Positions 25,607-34,403 of a DNA stretch of 64,000 nt are shown piece by piece (the first letter of the stretch is position 1; each line of letters begins with the position of its first letter). The notes below the pieces were generated by a model, which saw only the letters and a program-made list of their open reading frames with translations, made no database searches and was not told where the DNA came from. Source of the DNA: Dechloromonas sp. H13 (GTDB lineage Bacteria; Pseudomonadota; Gammaproteobacteria; Burkholderiales; Rhodocyclaceae); the NCBI RefSeq assembly GCF_009469615.1, contig NZ_SSXX01000006.1:145441-209440 (forward strand). The letters run 5' to 3'. The position numbers and the translations under genes are program-made.

Positions 25607-27523
25607 TTACTTTTCCGTCCTTCGGTAGTTGAGCGGCCCGCCGGTGAAGGGGGCGAAGCCGGTACCAAAGATCACCCCGGCGTCGGCCAGTTCGGCATCG
25701 GCGACGACACCGGTCGTCACAAGTTGCTCGACGCGGTCGATCAGCGGTTTGGCCAAGCGTGCCGCGAGGCCGTCGGGCGGCGTGCCCGCTCCGCCCTTCT
25801 GCGCCTTGCCGGCGCTCCAGGCATAAAAGCCCTGCCCGGTCTTCTTGCCCAGTTGCCCCTTGTCGACGCGACCCAGCAGACAGCGTGGCGCTGCCGCTCC
25901 GCCCGCCAACTGCCGGCCGGCGGCAACGGCGATGTCGAGACCGACGGTGTCGGCCAGTTCGACCGGGCCCATCGGCATGCCGAAAGCCAGCATCGCCTCG
26001 TCGACGGTTTCCGGGGCAATTCCCTCGTCGACCGCACGCATCGCTTCCAGCATGTAGGGCGCGAGGACGGCATTGACCAGGAAGCCGGGTTCGCTCTTCA
26101 CCGGCAGCGGCAGCTTGTCGATCTGGCGGACGAAGGCACAGGCAGCCTGCACCATGCCGGGATCGGCGCCGTCGGCTTCGACCACTTCGACCAGCGGCAT
26201 CATCGCCACCGGGTTGAAGAAGTGGATGCCGACCAGGCGCTCGGGCCGTTGCAGCACGGTGCGCAGGTCTTCCAGCTTGAGGCTGGAGGTGTTGGTCGCC
26301 AGCACGGCGTCCGGCTTCATCACCGCATCCAGCTTGCGCAGCAGCGCATGCTTGGCCTCGACGTTCTCGAAGATGGCCTCGATGACGACGTCGGCATGCG
26401 CCGCGCCGGCGCCATCTGGGTCGGGAATCAGGCGATCCATGACCGCACGCAGTTGCAGCTTGTCCTTGATGCGCCGGGAAAAATTCTCGCGGGCGCGCTT
26501 GAGGGCCGGGGCGATGCGCTCCAGCCCCTGATCCTGCAGGGTCACGCTCAAGCCGCGCAGCGCGCACCAGGCGGCAATGTCGCCGCCCATGGTGCCGGCA
26601 CCGACGACGTGCACGCGTTTGGCCTTGAAAGCAGAGTCCTTGCCGAAGCTCTTGAGCCGCTCCTGCAGGAAGAAAACGCGCACCAGATTGCGCGCCGTCG
26701 GCGAGCGGACGATGCCATCGACCAGCTCCGGCGCCGCCAGCGCGTTGCCGTTGTGTTTCGCCCAGATGTCGATGATCGCGTACGGCGCCGGGTAATGCTG
26801 CGGCCGCGCACGTTTGGCCACCTGTTTGCGGGCGCCGTTGGCGACCACGCTCTTCAGCGGCCCGTTGAGCAGCTTCTGCATCAATGGCAACGGGCGGCGC
26901 GGCGCATCGGACAGCACCATCATGCGGGCGGCACGTTCCATGACGCGCGGCGGCACCGCGTCGTCGGCCAGCCCCATGCGCTTGGCCCGCCGGGCATCGA
27001 TCGTCTTGCCGGTCAGCATCATGTCCAGCGCGGCAGCCGGGCCGACGCGCTGCGGCAGGCGCAGCATGCCGCCCCAGCCGGGAAAGATGCCGAGCATGAC
27101 TTCCGGCAGCCCCATCTTGGTTCCCGGCTCGTCGACCGCCAACAGGTAGCGGCACGCCAGCGCCAGTTCGAGGCCGCCGCCAAGGCAGTGGCCGCGAACC
27201 AGCGCCAGCGTCGGGTAACGGACTGCCGCCAGCCGGTTGAACAGATCCCAGCCGCGGGCGACGAGCGCGCGCCCCTTTTCGGCGGTGTCGAGCTGGGAGA
27301 ATTCCTGGATATCGGCACCGGCGACGAAGCCCGCCGCCTTGCCCGAACGGATGATCAGTCCCTTCGGCGGGTAAACGTCGAGCTGGTCGAGCAACTGGCC
27401 GAATTCGGCGAGCACATCGGCCGACAGCGCATTGGCGGCAGCACCCTGCTTGTCCAGGGTCGCGATGGCGATACCCTCCGGCTCGACCGCGATCTGCCAG
27501 TGTTGAAAATTGAAATTCATCAT
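25607..27523 (-). CDS. bifunctional enoyl-CoA hydratase / 3-hydroxyacyl-CoA dehydrogenase (FadJ-like)
   Basis: 638 residues, shorter than E. coli FadJ (714). The hydratase comes first: FVAGADIQEF is the oxyanion region, and the LALVRGHCLGGGLELALACRY and LGIFPGWGGMLRLP segments carry the two Glu regions. The dehydrogenase follows from about 320 with VHVVGAGTMGGDIAAW and IHFFNPVAMMPLVEVV. It catalyses the two middle steps of beta-oxidation. Last gene of the tetR operon; 12 bp separate it from degV. Confidence 0.92.
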   Translation of the reverse strand: MMNFNFQHWQIAVEPEGIAIATLDKQGAAANALSADVLAEFGQLLDQLDVYPPKGLIIRSGKAAGFVAGADIQEFSQLDTAEKGRALVARGWDLFNRLAAVRYPTLALVRGHCLGGGLELALACRYLLAVDEPGTKMGLPEVMLGIFPGWGGMLRLPQRVGPAAALDMMLTGKTIDARRAKRMGLADDAVPPRVMERAARMMVLSDAPRRPLPLMQKLLNGPLKSVVANGARKQVAKRARPQHYPAPYAIIDIWAKHNGNALAAPELVDGIVRSPTARNLVRVFFLQERLKSFGKDSAFKAKRVHVVGAGTMGGDIAAWCALRGLSVTLQDQGLERIAPALKRARENFSRRIKDKLQLRAVMDRLIPDPDGAGAAHADVVIEAIFENVEAKHALLRKLDAVMKPDAVLATNTSSLKLEDLRTVLQRPERLVGIHFFNPVAMMPLVEVVEADGADPGMVQAACAFVRQIDKLPLPVKSEPGFLVNAVLAPYMLEAMRAVDEGIAPETVDEAMLAFGMPMGPVELADTVGLDIAVAAGRQLAGGAAAPRCLLGRVDKGQLGKKTGQGFYAWSAGKAQKGGAGTPPDGLAARLAKPLIDRVEQLVTTGVVADAELADAGVIFGTGFAPFTGGPLNYRRTEK

Positions 27524-27535
27524 CCGCTATCTATC

Positions 27536-28480
27536 TCAATTGGGGCGATGGCCGCTGGCGGCGAAAGCCAGCGACATGGCGCCGGGGCCGACATTGACCG
27601 CCGCCGTCTTGCTCATCGGGGAAACCAGGATTTCTGCACCATGCCCGCTCGCCGTCTCGGCCAGGGCGGCATATCCGGGCAGGCCGCGAACGGCCTCCGG
27701 CTGGCCGCCATAACTGATGCAGATGTAAGGTGTGTCGAGACCGTCGCGTATCCGCTGGGCGGCCTTGACGAAAATCTGCTCGGCGCCGGCCTCGAAACCG
27801 CGCACCTTGTCGATGGTGGTCGTCACATCGCGATGGCAATGGAGGATCGGCTTGACGTCGAGCCACGAGCCAAGCGTGTATGAACCCCAGCTCAGGCTCT
27901 TGTCGCCCTTCTTGGAGGCGCGCCGGTAGATGTGGAACAGATCGGCCGGAACCAGGTAGGTGTGCGTCTGTTCGACCAGCTCGCGCAGGCGCTTGCCGAT
28001 GTCGCTCGGCGCGCCGCCGGCGCGGATCAGGCGCACCGCCTCGGCCACCGGCACCGCCTGCCCGGTGAACAGGTTGCGCGTCGACACAACCGCGAGACCG
28101 AAGCGCTCGGGCAATCCCGCTGCGCGGCGAATCGCCTTGTAGCGGCCGAGGATCCCGCGCGACGCCTTCATCGCGTGATCGAAGATCGGGCTGCGCGTGC
28201 TGGTGATGGTCAGGCAGAATACGTAGTCGTAATCGAGGACCAGGCGCTCGAGAAACAGACTTTCGATCTGCTCGACCGAATAGGGGATCGACTCGGCGAA
28301 ATCCTCGCTCTTGCGGTCAAGATGCCTGACGTAGAACGCTTGCGTCTCCTCCGGGTCGCGCCGGTCCTCGATCAGCAGATCGCCGATGCGCAGCGTGATC
28401 GGCATGATGCGCACATCGTTTTCCGTCAGGAAATCGCGCGGCAGGTCGCAGGCCGAATCGACGACGATTCCTATCCGCAT
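27536..28480 (-). CDS. DegV-family fatty-acid-binding protein
   Basis: 314 residues from the ATG at 28480, 1 bp past the thiolase stop. DegV fold: N-terminal IVVDSACDLPRDFL, the IMPITLRIGD segment and the ARRG-independent VVSTRNLFTGQA stretch that lines the lipid pocket. DegV proteins bind fatty acids; in Gram-positives (FakB) they present them to the kinase FakA for phosphorylation. No FakA-like gene is in the window. Position inside a beta-oxidation operon suggests it hands fatty acids to, or buffers them from, this pathway. Confidence 0.85.
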   Translation of the reverse strand: MRIGIVVDSACDLPRDFLTENDVRIMPITLRIGDLLIEDRRDPEETQAFYVRHLDRKSEDFAESIPYSVEQIESLFLERLVLDYDYVFCLTITSTRSPIFDHAMKASRGILGRYKAIRRAAGLPERFGLAVVSTRNLFTGQAVPVAEAVRLIRAGGAPSDIGKRLRELVEQTHTYLVPADLFHIYRRASKKGDKSLSWGSYTLGSWLDVKPILHCHRDVTTTIDKVRGFEAGAEQIFVKAAQRIRDGLDTPYICISYGGQPEAVRGLPGYAALAETASGHGAEILVSPMSKTAAVNVGPGAMSLAFAASGHRPN

Positions 28481-28481
28481 C

Positions 28482-29771
28482 TCAGCTCCCCGCCTCGACC
28501 AGCATGGCCCCGCCCAGCCCGCCGCCGATGCAGATGGTGGCCATGCCGCGCCGCGCCTTCTTCTCGCGCAGCACGTGCAGCAGATGCAGGACGATGCGGG
28601 CACCGGAGGCGCCCACGGGATGGCCGAGGGCGATCGCACCGCCGTCGACGTTCAGCTTGTCTTCGTCCAGCGCGCCGAGGGCGCCCGCCAGCCCGAGCTG
28701 TTCGCGGCAATAGTCGTCGGATTTCCAGGCTTCGAGGCAACCCATGACCTGTGCGGCAAAGGCCTCGTTGAGTTCCCAGGCATCAAGGTCGTTGAGCCCC
28801 AAGCCATGACGCTGCAGGATCGGCGTCGCCGCATGCACCGGGCCGAGACCCATCTGCGCCGGTTCGAGGCCGGCCCACTGGCTGTCGACAATCCTGCCGA
28901 GCGGCTTGAGACTCCATTTATTCACGGCGGCTTCCGAGGCCAGGATCAGCCAGGCGGCGCCGTCGGTGATCTGCGAACTGTTGGCGGCCGTGATGTTGCC
29001 GTATTTCTTGTCGAAGAACGGGTTCAGCTTGGCCATCCCGGCCATGCTGGCGTCGGCGCGAACGCCATCATCCTCACCGTAAATGTTCCCCTTATCGTCG
29101 ACCACCGGCACGATCTCGCCGTAATGCCCGGCACCCCGGCCGGCGACGACGCGCTGGTGGCTGCGTACCGCGAATTCGTCCATCTGCTGGCGGTCGATAC
29201 CGAATTTCCATGCCAGGTTCTCGGCGGTCTGGCCCATCAGCAGGCCGCAGACCGGATCGGTCAATCCCTTCATCAGGCCGATCACCGGGTTCAATAGCGC
29301 GGTGGGGCGCAATTTCAAAAAGTGCCCGATTTTCTGGTTGACCGTACGCATCCCCATCATCGCGGCGAACCAGCCCACCATCGTGTCGTTGTAGAGCAGC
29401 GGTGCCCGTGACAGCGCATCGACGCCGCCGGCCAGGACCAGATCGGCCCGTCCGCCATGAATATTGGCGATGGCCGAATCGAGCGCCTGCATGCCGCTGG
29501 CGCAGTTCCGCATCACCGTCCATCCCGGCACCTTGTTGCCGCAGCCGAGCCGCAGGGCGACCATGCGCCCGATGTTGGTTTCGTCTGGCGACGGCGCCGC
29601 GCAGCCAAGAATCACCTCATCGAGATCGCTGGGCAGGAAGGGCTGGCGCAGCAGCAGCGCACGCCCGGCCTGGGTGGCCAGATCGGAGGCCGCAAACGGC
29701 CCCGGCCCCTTCTGTGCCTTCAAAAAGGGCGAGCGCGCCCCATCGACCACATACACCGGTTGAAACGACAT
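28482..29771 (-). CDS. acetyl-CoA acyltransferase (thiolase, FadI type)
   Basis: 429 residues, longer than the thiolase at 20342. Catalytic Cys in MRNCASGMQALD; NVDGGAIALGHPVGASGARI carries the His and ICIGGGLGGA the second Cys. Cleaves 3-ketoacyl-CoA. Next to fadE and cotranscribed with the FadJ-like gene, so this operon has its own full cycle. Confidence 0.94.
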   Translation of the reverse strand: MSFQPVYVVDGARSPFLKAQKGPGPFAASDLATQAGRALLLRQPFLPSDLDEVILGCAAPSPDETNIGRMVALRLGCGNKVPGWTVMRNCASGMQALDSAIANIHGGRADLVLAGGVDALSRAPLLYNDTMVGWFAAMMGMRTVNQKIGHFLKLRPTALLNPVIGLMKGLTDPVCGLLMGQTAENLAWKFGIDRQQMDEFAVRSHQRVVAGRGAGHYGEIVPVVDDKGNIYGEDDGVRADASMAGMAKLNPFFDKKYGNITAANSSQITDGAAWLILASEAAVNKWSLKPLGRIVDSQWAGLEPAQMGLGPVHAATPILQRHGLGLNDLDAWELNEAFAAQVMGCLEAWKSDDYCREQLGLAGALGALDEDKLNVDGGAIALGHPVGASGARIVLHLLHVLREKKARRGMATICIGGGLGGAMLVEAGS

Positions 29772-29780
29772 GCTGGATCC

Positions 29781-32135
29781 TCAGGCGGCCTTGCGCTCGA
29801 GCGCCGGCTTGTTGGCGGTCGCCACGTTGTAGTCGAACGGGAAATCGTCGACGCGGACGACGATGTCGCGCAGATGGTTGCGCCGCTTCATAACCTCGTA
29901 CTCGGCGGCCGTGATGACGCCGAGTTCGACGGCCACGCCGGCAACGTCACGCACATTGGCGCGCGGGTTGTCGGCGAAACGCCCGGCCTTCTCGGCCTCG
30001 CGGATCTTCGCCTCGATCGCCTCGGCTTCCAGCGTGGCTGCCAGCGCCAGTTCGATGGCGCCGACCGGCTCGTTCTCGGTGCGCGGCAGGAAGCATTCGG
30101 CGGTCAGGCGGTCACGGGTGGCAGACGGCGCGATCAGCGACTTGGCAACCTGATGGCCAAGATCGTCGGACGGCACGACATACGGGTGACCCCACGGGAA
30201 GATGCTGCGATGCAGGAAGGCAGCGATGAAGCGCACCGGGAAGTTGGCGATGACGCCGTCAAAGGCCTGCTGTGCCTTGTACATCGCATCCCAGATCGCC
30301 CAATGGGCGAGCGGCGCGTCGGCGGCGTTGCGGCCTTCTTCCTCGTAGCGCTTGAGCGTGCAGGAAATCAGGTACATCTGGGCGAGGATGTCGCCGAGGC
30401 GCGCCGACAGCTTTTCACGGCGCTTGACGCTGCCACCGAGGACCAGCAATGAAATGTCGGAAAGGAAGGCGAAGGCTGCCGAAAAGCGCGTCATCTGCTG
30501 GTAGTAACGCTCCATTTCGGGTGCTGTATCGACGTCGACCGCAGCGAAGTGCGAACCGGTCATGCCCAGCCACAGCGCGCGGAAACCGTTCTTGATGGTG
30601 AAGCCGATATGCCCCCACAGCGCCTTGTCGAAATCGACCAGACCCTTGCCGACATTGGGGTTCTGCGCCGCCTGCATTTCGGCGAGCAGGAAGGGATGGC
30701 AGCGAATGGCGCCCTGGCCGAAGATGATCAGCGAGCGGGTCAGGATGTTGGCGCCCTCGACGGTGATGCCGATCGGCACCTGCTGGTAGGCGCGGCCCAT
30801 GAAGTTCGAGGGGCCGAGGCAGATGCCCTTGCCGCCGATGACGTCCATGCCGTCGTTAACCACCTGGCGTGCACGCTCGGTGACGTGGTACTTGGCGATG
30901 GCCGAAACAACCGATGGCTTTTCGCCGAGATCGACGGCGCCGGCGGTCATCTTGCGCGTGGCGTCCATCATGTAGGTGTAGGCGCCGATACGGGTCAGCG
31001 CTTCCTCGACGCCCTCGAACTTGCCGACGGCCATCTTGAACTGGCTGCGCACGCGGGCATAGCCGCCGACAGCGCGCGCCGTCATCTGCGCCATACCGGT
31101 GTTCGACGATGGCAGCGAGATCGAGCGGCCGGCGGCCAGGCACTCCATCAGCATGCGCCAGCCCTGACCCGCCATCTTCGGCCCGCCGATGATGAAGTCG
31201 AGCGGCATGAAGACGTCCTTGCCGCGCGTCGGGCCGTTCATGAACATCGCATTGAGCGGGAAGTGGCGGCGGCCGGTATCGACGCCGGGATGGTCATAGG
31301 GAACCAGCGCGCAGGTGATGCCGATATCCTTCTCGCCGCCGAGCAGGCCGTCCGGGTCGTACATGCGGAAAGCCAGGCCGAGGATGGTGCACACCGGCGC
31401 CAGCGTGATGTAGCGCTTGTCCCAGGTGACGCGCATGCCGAGCACTTCCTTGCCCTGCCACATGCCCTTGCAGACGATGCCGGAATCGGGAATCGACGCG
31501 GCGTCGGAACCAGCCCACGGGCTGGTCAGCGCGAAGGCCGGCACCTCGATGCCCTTGGCCAGGCGCGGCAGGTAATGGTTCTTCTGATCGTCAGTGCCGT
31601 AGTGCAGCAACAGTTCGGCCGGGCCGAGCGAGTTCGGCACCATGACCGACACCGAAAGCGCCGACGAACGCGTCGACAGCTTGGTCACCACCTGCGAATG
31701 GGCGTAGGCGGAAAACTCCAGGCCGCCGTACTTCTTCGGGATGATCATGCCGAGGAAGCCTTTGTCCTTGATGTAGCGCCAGGCTTCGTTGGGCAGATCG
31801 TAGAGTTCGTGGGTGACCTTCCAGTCGTCAACCAGGCGGCAGGCTTCCTCGACCTCTTTGTCCATGAAGGACTGTTCGGCGGCGGTCAGCTTCGGCTGCG
31901 GGTAGGCATGCAGTTTCTGCCAGTCCGGCTTGCCACGGAACAGCTCGCCTTCCCACCAGACGGTGCCTGCTTCCAGCGCATCGCGCTCGGTGCCGGACAT
32001 CTGTGGCAACACTTTGCGGTAGGTGGAAAAAATGGGCCGGGTGATCACGGCGCGGCGCAATGGCCGAACCAGGATCACGCCGGCCAAAGCCACCAGGATG
32101 GCAACACCCAGCAGAGGGATGAGATTGTTGAACAT
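29781..32135 (-). CDS. fadE: FadE-type acyl-CoA dehydrogenase
   Basis: 784 residues, close to E. coli FadE (814). An N-terminal membrane segment (about 6-25) is followed by the dehydrogenase core: ALTSPWAGSDAASIPDSG at the FAD site, GTDDQKNHYLPRLAKG, and TVEGANILTRSLIIFGQG. It introduces the first double bond in acyl-CoA and passes electrons to ETF. It follows tetR by 33 bp in the same operon. Confidence 0.95.
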   Translation of the reverse strand: MFNNLIPLLGVAILVALAGVILVRPLRRAVITRPIFSTYRKVLPQMSGTERDALEAGTVWWEGELFRGKPDWQKLHAYPQPKLTAAEQSFMDKEVEEACRLVDDWKVTHELYDLPNEAWRYIKDKGFLGMIIPKKYGGLEFSAYAHSQVVTKLSTRSSALSVSVMVPNSLGPAELLLHYGTDDQKNHYLPRLAKGIEVPAFALTSPWAGSDAASIPDSGIVCKGMWQGKEVLGMRVTWDKRYITLAPVCTILGLAFRMYDPDGLLGGEKDIGITCALVPYDHPGVDTGRRHFPLNAMFMNGPTRGKDVFMPLDFIIGGPKMAGQGWRMLMECLAAGRSISLPSSNTGMAQMTARAVGGYARVRSQFKMAVGKFEGVEEALTRIGAYTYMMDATRKMTAGAVDLGEKPSVVSAIAKYHVTERARQVVNDGMDVIGGKGICLGPSNFMGRAYQQVPIGITVEGANILTRSLIIFGQGAIRCHPFLLAEMQAAQNPNVGKGLVDFDKALWGHIGFTIKNGFRALWLGMTGSHFAAVDVDTAPEMERYYQQMTRFSAAFAFLSDISLLVLGGSVKRREKLSARLGDILAQMYLISCTLKRYEEEGRNAADAPLAHWAIWDAMYKAQQAFDGVIANFPVRFIAAFLHRSIFPWGHPYVVPSDDLGHQVAKSLIAPSATRDRLTAECFLPRTENEPVGAIELALAATLEAEAIEAKIREAEKAGRFADNPRANVRDVAGVAVELGVITAAEYEVMKRRNHLRDIVVRVDDFPFDYNVATANKPALERKAA
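30534..30547 (+). repeat. dispersed 14-mer motif, copy 6 (inside fadE)
   Basis: GTCGACCGCAGCGA, 11 of 14; antisense to fadE. A weaker copy with little A/T flank. Confidence 0.35.
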
Positions 32136-32168
32136 GATGCTGTCTCCTATCGAATCTAGTTATATGTT

Positions 32169-32876
32169 TCAGGCAACCTTGACATCGGCATCTTCCGCCG
32201 GCGAGCCGAACTGCGGCAGCGGCGCGCGCAACCCGCCGAGCAGGAAGGACATCAGGCGCGGCACCAGGCGGTCGGTGCGGTCGACCGTGTCCGAAGCCTC
32301 GATTTGCCAATCGGTGACGACGCGCAAGGCATCGGTCCCGGCGATGGCGTAGGAAGTCGCGCCGAGCATGAAGTGAAAGCGCCAGACGATTTCCGCCTTG
32401 GGCACGTCCGGCAGCGCCTTGAACAGCGCCGCCTTGTACCGCTCCATGACCCCGGCGTATTCGTCGGCGAGAAAGGTGCGGACGAATTCGGAGGGTTCGG
32501 TCAGGGTCCGGCCGAGCAGGCGCAGAAAGGTGACGCCACCCCGCTCCTTGTCGTCGGCCATGCGCAACAGCGTGCCGAAGAAACCGTCGACGATCTGCGA
32601 CGGCTTCAGCGGATTGTCGCCGGCAGCCTGCTCCATTTCGTTGAGGACACGCATCCGCTCCTCGTTCAGCCAGTCCAGGCGGCGACGGAAGACCTCCTGC
32701 ATCAGCGATTCCTTGGAACCAAAATGGTAATTGACGGCCGCCAGATTGACGGCCGCATCGCCGGTGATCTGGCGCATCGAGGTGCCCTCGTAGCCGTGCG
32801 CCATGAACAGGCGCTCGGCGGCATCGAGGATGCGCTCGCGGGTATCGATGTTGCGGACTTCTGCCATGGCGGTCAC
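32169..32876 (-). CDS. TetR-family repressor, probable fatty-acid regulator
   Basis: 235 residues. The TetR HTH is at about 12-60 (RILDAAERLFMAHGYEGTSMRQITGDAAVNLAAVNYHFGSKESL); the C-terminal ligand domain is long, like PsrA/FadR-type TetR regulators. It starts a run of four beta-oxidation genes and has its own PsrA-like box 21 bp upstream, a usual autoregulatory arrangement. Acyl-CoA binding would release DNA and induce all three transcription units. The regulon is inferred from the shared operators. Confidence 0.88.
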   Translation of the reverse strand: MTAMAEVRNIDTRERILDAAERLFMAHGYEGTSMRQITGDAAVNLAAVNYHFGSKESLMQEVFRRRLDWLNEERMRVLNEMEQAAGDNPLKPSQIVDGFFGTLLRMADDKERGGVTFLRLLGRTLTEPSEFVRTFLADEYAGVMERYKAALFKALPDVPKAEIVWRFHFMLGATSYAIAGTDALRVVTDWQIEASDTVDRTDRLVPRLMSFLLGGLRAPLPQFGSPAEDADVKVA

Positions 32877-32896
32877 CTGCTTCCAGAATCGTGATT

Positions 32897-32910
32897 CATA
32901 CGTTCGTTTG
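32897..32910. promoter_or_regulatory. PsrA-like operator B
   Basis: CATAC-GTTC-GTTTG; the wider palindrome ATTCATACG-TT-CGTTTGAAT has one mismatch between its 9-base arms. It lies directly before the tetR gene. Confidence 0.7.
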
Positions 32911-32974
32911 AATCATAAGGAAGATGCCCCCCGATCGCAAGCCTCTTTTTAGAGGAATTCACCCAAAAAAGGAT

Positions 32975-32988
32975 GTTGACCGCAACAG
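32975..32988 (+). repeat. dispersed 14-mer motif, copy 7
   Basis: GTTGACCGCAACAG, 13 of 14, preceded by CACCCAAAAAAGGAT and TTTTTAGAGGAA. It overlaps no gene and lies at the 3' end of folA. Confidence 0.7.
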
Positions 32989-32990
32989 GC

Positions 32991-33503
32991 TCAACGCAGG
33001 GGCCGAGGATTGTCCTGTTCGTACTGCAGGAAGCGGCACAGCACGTCGCGCCCGGATTTACGCTCGCGATAGGTTTGCCGCTCCTCGCTGACCAGATGCC
33101 AGGCAGCGAGCGGAATGCTCTCCGGAAACAGCGTGTCGCCGGCGAACGGCATCTCGATGCGCGTCAGGTAGAAGCGCTGGCAATAGGGCCAGGCCGCTTC
33201 ATAAATCGACGCCCCGCCGATCACGAATACGTCCTTGCCGGTGGCGGTTGCCGCACGCAGCCCCGCTTCGACCGAATCCACCCGCACGCAACCGGGACGC
33301 AACGACAATCCGGGCTGACGGCTGACCACGAACGAATCCGGCGGCACGACGTCCATCGATTCGTAGGTCAGACGCCCGATCACCAGCGCCGCGCCGGCGA
33401 CTGTTCGCTCGAAATAGGCCAGTTCCTCGGGAATGTCCCACGGCAGCCAGCCATCAAGGCCGAGCATGCCGTTGCTCGCCACGGCCCCAATGGCGGCGAT
33501 CAT
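32991..33503 (-). CDS. folA: dihydrofolate reductase
   Basis: 170 residues from ATG 33503, which shares ATGA with the end of the folB-like gene. MIAAIGAVASNGMLGLDGWLPW is the substrate-loop region with the usual Leu-Pro-Trp; LAYFERTVAGAALVIGRLTYESM and FVIGGASIYEAAW are the NADPH-binding segments. Reduces dihydrofolate to tetrahydrofolate with NADPH. The usual neighbour thyA is not present. Confidence 0.93.
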   Translation of the reverse strand: MIAAIGAVASNGMLGLDGWLPWDIPEELAYFERTVAGAALVIGRLTYESMDVVPPDSFVVSRQPGLSLRPGCVRVDSVEAGLRAATATGKDVFVIGGASIYEAAWPYCQRFYLTRIEMPFAGDTLFPESIPLAAWHLVSEERQTYRERKSGRDVLCRFLQYEQDNPRPLR

Positions 33504-33883
33504 GCCCGCCGCTTCGCCCACTGCTCGCGGGTCAGCGACAACGAAATCGCCGGCGTGCCCTGCCCGTTGTAAACATGCGGCTTGTGCATGGAAACGTAAG
33601 CCGAGGTGACGATGGCCATCGAGAAGATGGCGTCCATCACTTCCAGAATGCTGGTTTCGAGGCAGATCGAATGCGGATTGCCTTCCAGCTTGCGGATTGC
33701 CAGGAAGATCACCTCGTAATCGACTACCTGTCTGATGTCGTGCGGATCGGCCACCGCTTCGATCGGCGCCCAGGCATCCGCATGCACGATTACCGCCTGC
33801 GGCCCATGCTGCTCCAGCGGATTGCAGCCAGTCCGCAAATCGATGGTGGCATCGACCGAGGCACACCAGTGGTTTTCCAACAT
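33500..33883 (-). CDS. FolB/dihydroneopterin aldolase-domain protein
   Basis: 127 residues. The FolB-like tunnelling fold is seen in IRQVVDYEVIFLAIRKLEGNPHSICLETSILEVMDAIF and VTSAYVSMHKPHVYNG. In true FolB the Glu of the LET motif binds the pterin, and it is present. Its overlap with folA supports a folate role. FolX (epimerase) cannot be excluded. Upstream lies the decayed tRNA end. Confidence 0.83.
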   Translation of the reverse strand: MLENHWCASVDATIDLRTGCNPLEQHGPQAVIVHADAWAPIEAVADPHDIRQVVDYEVIFLAIRKLEGNPHSICLETSILEVMDAIFSMAIVTSAYVSMHKPHVYNGQGTPAISLSLTREQWAKRRA

Positions 33884-33930
33884 GCTACGTCACTCCCCGT
33901 TGAACATTACCGGAGCGTATAGCAGAAGCA

Positions 33931-34005
33931 CCAGAAAGCAAAAAGGCCAATCCGGAGATTGACCTGAGCGCTTCTTTTGAATGGTGCGCCCGAGAGCTTC
34001 CAACG
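33931..34005 (-). pseudogene. decayed tRNA-Arg 3' end with terminator (att-like repeat)
   Basis: Minus-strand remnant reading GTTGGAAGCTC, then GGGCGCACCATTC, a spacer and the hairpin GGTCAATC-TCCG-GATTGGCC followed by TTTTT. It aligns base for base with the 3' end, CCA and terminator of the intact tRNA-Arg at 39832-39908 at a fixed offset of 5,850 bp; 29 of 30 bases match in the terminator part (33931-33960 against 39781-39810). The 5' part of the tRNA is absent. Direct repeats of a tRNA 3' end are the classic mark of tRNA-site integration. Confidence 0.8.
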
Positions 34006-34120
34006 GTGGTCGGTTTACCTGCCGGTTCTGTGACCGAGATCAAATCCGGGCAAAATAACCGAGTAGTAGACTCAACTATTGTGAAACAGGACGGCATGCT
34101 TGATGCCAAGGTGACGGAAT

Positions 34121-34348
34121 ATGAGCGCGAAGCCCTTGTTTTTTAAATCTTCCGACATGGCAAAAAAATTTCCGCTGCACCCCAAACACCCCGAGCGAAC
34201 CTGCTGGGGGTGCGATAAATACTGCTCCGTGAATTCCCTACAGTGCGGCAACGGTTCCGGTCGCACCCAGCACCCCGCCGAAATGCTGGGAGAGGACTGG
34301 TACAAGTGGGGAGACTGGGGCATCGACCCGGACGCTGAGTCGGCATAG
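34121..34348 (+). CDS. DUF3079 small cysteine-rich protein
   Basis: 75 residues; Met 13 (34157) may be the true start because family members begin MAKKFPLHPKHPERTCWGC. It has CWGCDKYC and a fourth Cys in LQCGNG, a likely zinc or iron site, and a Trp-rich end (WYKWGDWG). Family function is unknown. It stands alone; GTGAC-CGAG-ATCAA near 34031-34044 is a weak FNR/Dnr-like site upstream. Confidence 0.8.
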   Translation: MSAKPLFFKSSDMAKKFPLHPKHPERTCWGCDKYCSVNSLQCGNGSGRTQHPAEMLGEDWYKWGDWGIDPDAESA

Positions 34349-34403
34349 CCCACGGTATGCATGCTGGAATCCGGAAATGATCGCTTGTTCACTGCGCCGG
34401 CAA

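Noticed and set aside
34031..34044. FNR/Dnr box before the DUF3079 gene
   Set aside because: GTGAC-CGAG-ATCAA has one good half only; kept as a remark in the gene entry.
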